Below the pieces are notes generated by a model, which saw only the letters and a program-made list of their open reading frames with translations, made no database searches and was not told the origin of the DNA. DNA of 64,000 nt from Mytilus californianus (lineage: Eukaryota; Mollusca; Bivalvia; Mytilida; Mytilidae), in NCBI RefSeq assembly GCF_021869535.1, contig NW_026262593.1, forward strand, positions 55,107,318 through 55,171,317, given 5' to 3'. How positions within the stretch are numbered: the first letter of the stretch is position 1; every line of letters starts with the position of its first letter. Position numbers and translations under genes: made by a program. Below, one piece after another: positions 57,099 through 64,000 of this stretch.

Positions 57099-57569
57099 AT
57101 CAACGTCTTGTTTTACTGCTAACCATCACCTTTTATAAAACAAAATATGCAAGACCCAGAAAAACAACAATCAGATATCTATGAGATAATGAAGGCCAAG
57201 GGTAAAAGATATAACAAACTGTTATAACATAGTTTACATCAGAGCAAAAAAAAAATACCGTCAATGAGGAAAGTAACATTTGCATGATCTAGAATATTTA
57301 TTTTTAACTGTTTAACGAAACGTGACACTTTATTTCTATTCCTAGTTATAAAATTCAATATATAAAACCTAAACTACAAACCACACAATTATTAACCAAA
57401 TACAGCAATGTATCACCTTCACTGGTAATCCAATGGATCCATCTGTCGTAGAGTTGTCACTTGTTTAGGCGTACTTCTATATATACAGATTCGAATGCCA
57501 TCAACAATATCATAATGATCTATTTCTAAACAGTGTAACGTTGCTTTAAACAATTTGAAATAGATAGAC

Positions 57570-57596
57570 ACAATATATATATATATATATATATAT
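57570..57596. repeat. (AT)n microsatellite
   Basis: About twelve consecutive 'at' units inside the L7 upstream flank. The minus-strand frame through it (57419-57604) is an artefact. Confidence 0.9.
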
Positions 57597-57735
57597 TCAT
57601 ACAAGCCTTCAAATAGTTCCTCAGTATCTTGAACAGTTAATTTAAATAAACTATATTCTACAAAAGGGGTGTTTCTGTGTCAGGGCAATCTTTACCAAGA
57701 ATATCACGAGATATACATATAATAAGTGTGTCAAC

Positions 57736-59965
57736 CAGGTATTTTCTGGGATTATATTGTTTTGTTTGTAATTCATAACTCAAAACACGCTCCTGATGCA
57801 CCATTTTTACATGTATTCTTTATGCTACTTTATGAATACACATGACAGCGTCGGATGTTTGCAAATCGAATTAGGCGTGCAAGAATAATGTATATAAGTT
57901 TGGCAACTGCAAAAGATTTTGTAGTATAAAAGTCTTAAATCATGGTTTGGTAAAACTTTGATTCCAACTCCCACAAGGCAAAGTTCACTTTTGGGTTGAT
58001 TTTGTTATTCTTTTACGTCTCTTTTGGTCAGATCGATTTGCACATGTTTAGGTAGTTTTACATCCTTGTCTTTCAATTTTTGAGGTATGGGCGTTCTAAT
58101 AAAGATACAGTATTTCTGTATCTCCTTTTTTTGTTAGCTATTTACAATTGCATTGAAATGGGCTATATCAATGGTTTTGACTTTTCAAAAAGAAAAACTG
58201 TTTGTCTTTAAAGTATCATATCACGGGAAAATAAATAATAATGATAATTCTTTGTTTGTATTTCTTATGTAGCATTAACTTTGTACACTTCCTTCGTTCT
58301 TTGAGATGCCATTCTTCTTCTTAACACTCTAACCAATTAGTAGTTACATGTATTATGGCCGCATAACAGACAAACTAAGGGACGTCGGGCGTTAATCTTG
58401 TCGCGCATCTTTGAATGCTATCTTGGGGAAATTTATTCAACGGATTGAACAGAGTGGATTTAACGTGTCAGGAGCAAACTTGAATATACAATGTTCAGAA
58501 CGTATTTTTGGGTTTATTGTACATTGCTACTATTAAATATCAGCTGTTACTCAAAATATGAATCATTTATTAGGTGTACGTAGGGAACAACTTCAAAATG
58601 GATTCATGTTTGCATCGTGTCGAACATCTGGTATTTTACAATATCAATATGGGTGTTCTTCATTATAGAAACAACAGGATTTTTTTTCAGCGAATACGTA
58701 GAATGTCCGAGATAGGTTGAAGTTAAAGTTATCAACGTCATGACAAACCATATGATGTCGGTGTTCAGTGCGGGTCAACGTTTCAACTGCCGGTCTAGCA
58801 CATTTCACAACACAAAGTCATATGTGAATTATATCAAATTTTAGGAAGAGACAAGAAGAGGAAATGCCGAAGATATTGATTGTATATGATATCATTGGTA
58901 AGACCTCGATCCTGAAAACTTTCGGCTTACAATACTCAATTAAGCATTCTAGTCATTTCAGCTTGTGCACCGTTGTTATTTTAATGAATCTAAATGAAAT
59001 CAAATGACTGTTGTAATATTTAGATATGACCCCTTCTGTATATAATAAAGTACATCTTTTATACAGCTAACTAAAGGGAACTTTTGGAAAAGTAGGTCTG
59101 ACAAAGACTGTCAACAATCATATAGCAATAACAAATAGTGGGACATAACAATGGCTACCGTAATAATCTCGATTTGTTATACTTTATTATACCCCAGCTT
59201 TAAACAAGTTGGAGTATACTCTTTTACCTCTGTCTGTCTGTCCGTCCATCCGTCAGTCCTTCAGTCCGTCAGTCCGTCCGTCCCTCCCATGAATATTTTT
59301 CGTCGCATCTTTCTCAGGAACTACATGACAAGGATTACTTAAATTTGATTTCAGGGTTAATATAAGTCAGCTATACCGTGTGATGCGTTTTCAGATTCAT
59401 CACTCAACAATTTCCTGTTTACTGAACACTTGTATCATTTTACACATGATAGCCAAGTTGAAAATTTTCGTCACATTTTTCGCAGGAACTACAGTACAAG
59501 GATCTCTGAAATTTGTTTCAGGGTTTATATAAGTCAGCTTATACCGTGCGATGCGTTTTCAGATTCATTACTCAACAACTTCCTGTTTACCGAACACTTA
59601 CATATTTGTACACTATTAAAATTACCCATTTGCGGCGGGGGTATCATCAGTGAGCAGTAGCTCGCAGTTTCACTTGATGTTGAAGGTTTACAAAACTTTT
59701 ATAAATATATTACAGTACTAGTTTCAATTGTGTTTACAATTTTTAATTTAAAGCCTCAAACCGTATTTGAAGCAGAAAATAGCCATTTTTCAAAAAAAAA
59801 AATCATTATCATATTAGATTCAAAATGCGATTTAAGTTTGTATTTTTAAACTTACATTATATCTTTTTTTAAGTTATACTATTTATGTGCTGTTTATGTA
59901 CGCACTTGAACTTGGTGTAAGTTTTTTTTTCTTCATACCTGTTTCACCAGTAGGCAAAACAAGAA
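57736..59965. repeat. Segmental duplication copy B (left part)
   Basis: Co-linear with 3305-5334. Extra sequence of about 185 bp sits at 58924-59108. It ends at 'gtaggcaaaacaagaact', where copy A has about 440 bp before homology resumes at 5776. No gene. Confidence 0.85.
59170..59655. repeat. Foldback/MITE-like element (copy B)
   Basis: Same element as 4582-5021, with the TGTCCGTCC-type run at 59232-59287 and the internal duplication retained. 'ataccccag' and 'ggcgggggtat' form the ends. Confidence 0.6.
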
Positions 59966-60036
59966 CTAATCATATTTTATAAGTATTTTGTCATGCTGCT
60001 ATTTGTCTGAAATTTGTATAATTCAACATAGTATAC

Positions 60037-60258
60037 AAATAGATATAAGAAGATGTGGTATGAGTGCCAATGAGACAACTCTCCATCCAAGTCAAAATTT
60101 ATAAAAGTAAACCATTATAGGTCACAGTACGTTCTTAAACACGGAGCCTTGGCTCACACCGGACAGTAAGCTATCAAGGGCCCCAAAAATTACTAGTGTA
60201 AAACCATTCAAACGGGAAAACCAACGGTCTAATCTATATAAAAAACGAGAAACGAGAA
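60037..60258 (+). mobile_element. Dispersed mussel repeat inserted in copy B
   Basis: About 222 bp from 'agatataagaagatgtggta' to 'aacgagaaacgagaaa' interrupt sequence that is continuous in copy A at about 5847 ('agtatacaaaagctatattc'). This is a clean presence/absence comparison, so the element moved after the L2/L8 duplication, or was lost exactly from copy A. The flanking 'atacaaa' and 'aaaagct' leave the target duplication unclear. Confidence 0.75.
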
Positions 60259-60291
60259 AAAGCTATATTCTCTGCATTATTAACAAAATAT

Positions 60292-61948
60292 TCAGTTTGT
60301 AACTTTGTATTGGAAGCATTGTCCTAATAAATTACACACAACGAGTGTGTTGGTTTTACAGTTGTAGTGTATTGCTCTAGATTTTTGCAATCCATCATCT
60401 TTTGTCAAGAGGACTCTTGATTCCTTCCCATCGTGTCCTACTACCACCAATTGATTACTATCCCAACACGCTACGAAAATATTTCCAGAAGCATCGTTGG
60501 TTATAGCAAGGGGATAATCTGATTTCTGACAGTCAAATTTCCAACGAACTTCTCCTTTCAAATCAGAGGAGTAGACAGCATCAGTACTGTGTGTAGTATA
60601 ATAAAGTTTGTCATTCAACACGGAACAATGAATGGAGATATCGGCTGTTGACAAAGTTGAGAAGAAGGTATTACCTGAAAGATCAAAGAACTGAATGGTC
60701 TTGTTCCAGAGACTGACGACTAATTGTTCACCTGTACTAATAATACCATAGCAACCGTGTTTTATAGCTATAGTCCTTTGTACTTTCGATGAGTTTACGT
60801 CAACTATAACAATGTTATTCTTTAAAAATAATGTTGTAGCAACTGTGTCTTTATCCATCACTGCAACATCATAACATCGATCTTCAAGTTGTATGGTCTT
60901 AAAAAACTCGTCTTCTTGATTAATGATAACAAGTCTGTTTCTTAACGATTGATCGGCCATCACGATTCTCCCGTCGTTAAACATATCGATACCTGTTACT
61001 AATATGTTACTGGATTTTCCTTTAGGTGTCTTGAAAGAGCGGATATTTGTCAACTTAATGTTATCTACAGTGTTCGAAACAGGAACGAAAATCTGTCCCT
61101 GTTTCTCCTTCTTTAGAAGAATTTTGTTTGAAGACGAAGACTTCAATTCTAACTTCCCTAATTCTTTAAGTATCGGCGAAATTTCTATGTGAATATCAAA
61201 AGTGTTCATTATCTGGTCACTTTGTATTTATTTCTTCTATATCGATTTTTTTATTCCATTCATGTATACCAAGGAAAGCATGGAAATTCGACGCGTGTTG
61301 CTTAGTTTTTTCCAAATCACCACATATGTTTTCAACTTTTTTTTTCATTTCCGAGAGCTTTTCAATAAAATTATCAATATTTCCGTTTTGTTGTTTTTCC
61401 ATGTTGTCCAATGTATCCAAAAGATCCTTTTCGAGTTTAGCTAAATGATTATTTATTGTTGTTCTAACATATTGCACTTCAGAAATGATGTTATCTTTCT
61501 GAACTCCAAAACTTGCTCGATTATTTTGTTTTTCCGTTATCAGATTGCCAATTAGTACGCTCATGTCTTTTGCCCTCTCTTCTAAATCTGAAAATGCAGC
61601 AGACGACTTCACTCTTCTAACTACTTCCGATAATGGCTTCAATTTTTGACTGGTACCATGTTTCTCTGCTACGCAAGACACACAACATGGTTCGTTGTGA
61701 ATTACACAATAAAAGTCGAATTTTAAGCTGTGACCTATGCATTTCTGTCTGATTGCAGCAACGGAACTAGGCAGTTTCTGGTAATCTTTTATTGGTATTG
61801 TTTTATGGTTCTTTGTTAATCCCATGCGACCATGTTGTTTTTCGCAATCATCACAAATAGCTTCTTCACATTCGGAACACCAAACGGAGGCAGGTTTTGT
61901 TACGTTATCTGTCATACAAATATCGCATATCGGTACGAATGACGCCAT
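60292..61948 (-). pseudogene. TRIM-like locus L8: two intact halves split by a small deletion
   Basis: The ATG at 61946-61948 lies 6 nt after a TTTTTCAG acceptor. The first open part (61217-61948, 243 aa) holds a complete B-box 1 (CDIC, WCSEC, ICDDC, two His), B-box 2 (FYCVIHNEPCCVSC, with Ser where L6 has C96) and the whole coiled coil. The second (60292-61209, 305 aa) holds the linker and a full propeller with NDASGNIFVAC. About 16 bp are missing at about 61228 relative to L2, and this shifts the frame. An in-frame loss of about 21 bp near 61168 removes the FEKDVKE segment. The break is not a homopolymer slip. L8 could give a propeller-less protein of 243 aa; otherwise it is a young pseudogene. 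It is the sister of L2. Confidence 0.8.
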
Positions 61949-62369
61949 ATCAAACTGAAAAATAAAAGATAATTTTGTTTTATTTTACGTAATCTGTGTT
62001 TTAATTCGTAAGGAATATAAAACATGTAAACTATACAAAACATTTAAAGTCAATGTACCATGACTATAGGTGCAGGACCAAATAGTTAACATAGAAAATA
62101 TGAAATGCCAATACTTCTAAATCTGGATACTAAATACCATTGACTCATAATATGTTATTCCCTTTAAACTAACCTGAACACAACCATAACTTGTAAAATT
62201 ATTAACATCAATTTATCAGCAATCAAATATGGGCTTAAACGTTATTGTTTGAAACAACTTATTCTCGAAGTGCGGTGAATCAGATGTGGATACTGAAAAT
62301 TCCAAATCCAGATCCAGATCTTTTAAAGTACATACAATCTTAGACTCTATTATCTTGCAATAGTATTAA
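61949..62369. other. L8 upstream/intron sequence
   Basis: The acceptor is next to the ATG. The block at 62025-62075 is repeated at 63127-63178 on the other side of a retroelement remnant. Otherwise nothing is recognised. Confidence 0.45.
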
Positions 62370-63040
62370 AACATTTGGCTTTTCTACACTTTACACAAGT
62401 AAACCTCATTTCAAACTAAAAAAACAAATTGAAAAAGTTTGTTTTGCTTTGTTTCATAAAAAAGAATGGCCAACGTAGATACAAGTATATTGCCTTCGCG
62501 AGGGATAAAGCCTACTTTGTAAAACATCACTCTGATTCAAACTAAAAAATTCTCTGAAACTGACATTATCAAGATGCTTGATGTCTTGATTGACAACATA
62601 TTTGTGACGTTTGGAGGAGGTTTTTTTTCAACAAAAAATCGGCATTTCCATGGGAACCAACTGTGCCCCTCTTCTTGTCGTCTTCTTCCTTTATTCATAC
62701 GAGGTTGACTTCATACAGGAAGAAATAAAACAAGTTATCAGTATCTGTTTACTTTATTTCAGCTATATGGATGATGTTTTCTCACTAAAATTGTCCGCGA
62801 ATGTGACCTTTCGATTTAGACTTATTACCGGGTTTGTACTTACATGAGCAACACGACGACTGCCACACGTGTTTTTGGTGCGGTTCGTGTTGCTGAGTCT
62901 TTTGTTCTATGTTGTGTTCTGTGTACTATTTTGTTTGTCTTTTTCTTTTTTAGCCATGGAGATGTCAGTTTATTTTCGACTTATGAGTTTGAATGTTCAT
63001 TTGGCATCAATCGCCTCTCTTTTGTAATCTTTGCAAAAAC
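62370..63040 (+). pseudogene. Penelope-like reverse transcriptase remnant with 3' tail
   Basis: FSTLYTSKPHFKLKKQIEK (62379-62440), then in changing frames IKMLDVLIDNIFVTFGGG, IGISMGTNCAPLL and YSYEVDFIQEE, and a decayed active site YMDDVFSLKLS (near 62764-62795). The tail (62866-63035) equals the position-1 repeat. Several frame changes and an in-frame stop make it inactive. Confidence 0.7.
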
Positions 63041-64000
63041 TTCAAAGTCAATGAAGCATAAAAATCCATGGAAATTATAATACAACTGCATAACAAATAT
63101 CAATGACTTAATCATAATATGTATCATGTAAACTATGCAAAACATTCAAAGTCAATGAGCAATGACTGAGGGGGCAAAGCCAAATAATTTCTATAAGTAA
63201 GTGCTAATACCTCTGCATGCAATGTGTCATTGATCTACTACTGGTGGTTTCCTTTATATTGTCCTGACATTTGCTGCTTTAGTATTAGGCTAGCACCAAT
63301 TTATAAAAAGTATGCGTATGGCGGTATATACAGTTGAAGTGTTTAACCAGAAAACATATGATGTACGCTGGTGGCAAGTGAACCAAAAATTTCAAATGTA
63401 GAACGTTTTATAAAATATTTGAACAAAATTTAATCGATTAATTGTTAGTACAAGACCTTTCTTCTTAAAGTACAATTAGCTAGATAACTTAGCGTGAACT
63501 TATAAAGATATATTTTCCCCATAACAATGATAAACTAGGAGCTATCTACGCATGCAATCACTACAAGTGGTTTCAAAATGTTACTGTGGTTGATTTAGAT
63601 GAGTTGTTATTTTCAAGTTTTGTAAGTTTCACGTTGTAAAGTTGAACGAAAATCAATTTTCGGTAAGTACTTAACACATGTAACACATGCCTTATAAGAT
63701 TGTTTTCACGCATTTGGTCGGATAGCATAGTTGGTAAATAATTGCCAACAAAATAAAATCTCAATCTTATCCCTAGAAAACAAGAGGCTAACTGTTTTGA
63801 TAGGTTAATGAACTTTCAGTGGTATTTTTATATCCAGTGTATCGTTAAAAACAAGATAGAAAAAAATGGCAATCATCTGTGCGTCAGGTTATAGAGGATG
63901 CTTAGAGAAAAACGATAAACAAAGAATACTTCAGAATTACCAATATTACGAGAATACGTCAGGAAGACAGCCACCCGAATTAATCCACACTAAGCCAAAT
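63041..64000. repeat. 5' flank of L8 shared with L2
   Basis: 63240-63430 and 63530-63860 parallel 8470-8640 and 9075-9305; the last 120 bp parallel the 9388-9505 block. The window ends inside this flank, so an L8 E-box cassette, if present, lies beyond it. Confidence 0.65.
63824..63856 (-). promoter_or_regulatory. Conserved TATA-like block, L8
   Basis: On the minus strand it reads GATACACTGGATATAAAAA, with the clearest TATA core of the five copies, 1.9 kb upstream of the L8 ATG. Confidence 0.4.

Larger units (their letters stand above)
56750..57735. repeat. 5' flank of L7 shared with L3
   Basis: Matches 16385-17150 (see there), including the TATA-like block and 'tcagatatctatgagataat'. The homology ends at 57735, where segmental duplication copy B begins. 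Confidence 0.7.

Overview
The window reads as nuclear DNA of a marine bivalve, most likely a mytilid mussel. It is AT-rich and non-bacterial, with single-exon B-box/coiled-coil/beta-propeller genes of the TRIM type. It also has a dense load of interspersed repeats that I recognise from mussel genomic sequence: a family starting near 'agatgtggtatgattgcc', Penelope-like reverse transcriptase debris with its 3' tail, and short hairpin and TA-flanked elements. Species assignment is inference.

The backbone is a head-to-tail array of eight related TRIM-like loci, all on the minus strand: L1 2101-3304, L2 5882-7564, L3 13272-14942, L4 19538-21221, L5 36455-37045, L6 37898-39571, L7 51215-52744 and L8 60292-61948. 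Only L6 is intact: 557 aa with no RING finger, then B-box 1, B-box 2, a long coiled coil and an NHL-like beta-propeller. L4 and L8 each carry one reading-frame break. L1, L2, L3 and L7 are multiply broken, and L5 is a short relic. A conserved splice acceptor lies 6 nt upstream of most start codons, so these genes appear to have a non-coding first exon and a one-piece coding exon. The loci share kilobases of 5' and 3' flank, so they arose by DNA-level segmental duplication and not by retroposition. The clearest case is 3.3-9.9 kb versus 57.7-64.0 kb, whose left breakpoint cuts L1.

The most interesting structure is upstream of the genes. A module of a few hundred bases recurs near 10.9-11.2, 24.4-24.7, 26.0, 28.3, 30.5, 40.0, 40.5, 41.5 and 46.1 kb. 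Its better copies hold an ETS-like AGGAAGT, an E-box CACGTG and, about 65-95 bp further downstream on the minus strand, a GTAAGT splice-donor-like site. I infer that it is a promoter/first-exon cassette. In the tandem triplication at 25.7-32.4 kb (three 2.24-kb units, almost identical by eye) the E-box motif is itself expanded to six iterations per unit.

The remaining space holds three or more decayed Penelope-like retroelement fragments (34-36 kb, 49.9-50.3 kb, 62.4-63.0 kb), a 589-bp TA-flanked MITE, several hairpins, a 30-bp minisatellite and many copies of mussel dispersed repeats. I found no other convincing protein-coding gene. All similarity statements are by-eye comparisons within the window; no database search was run.
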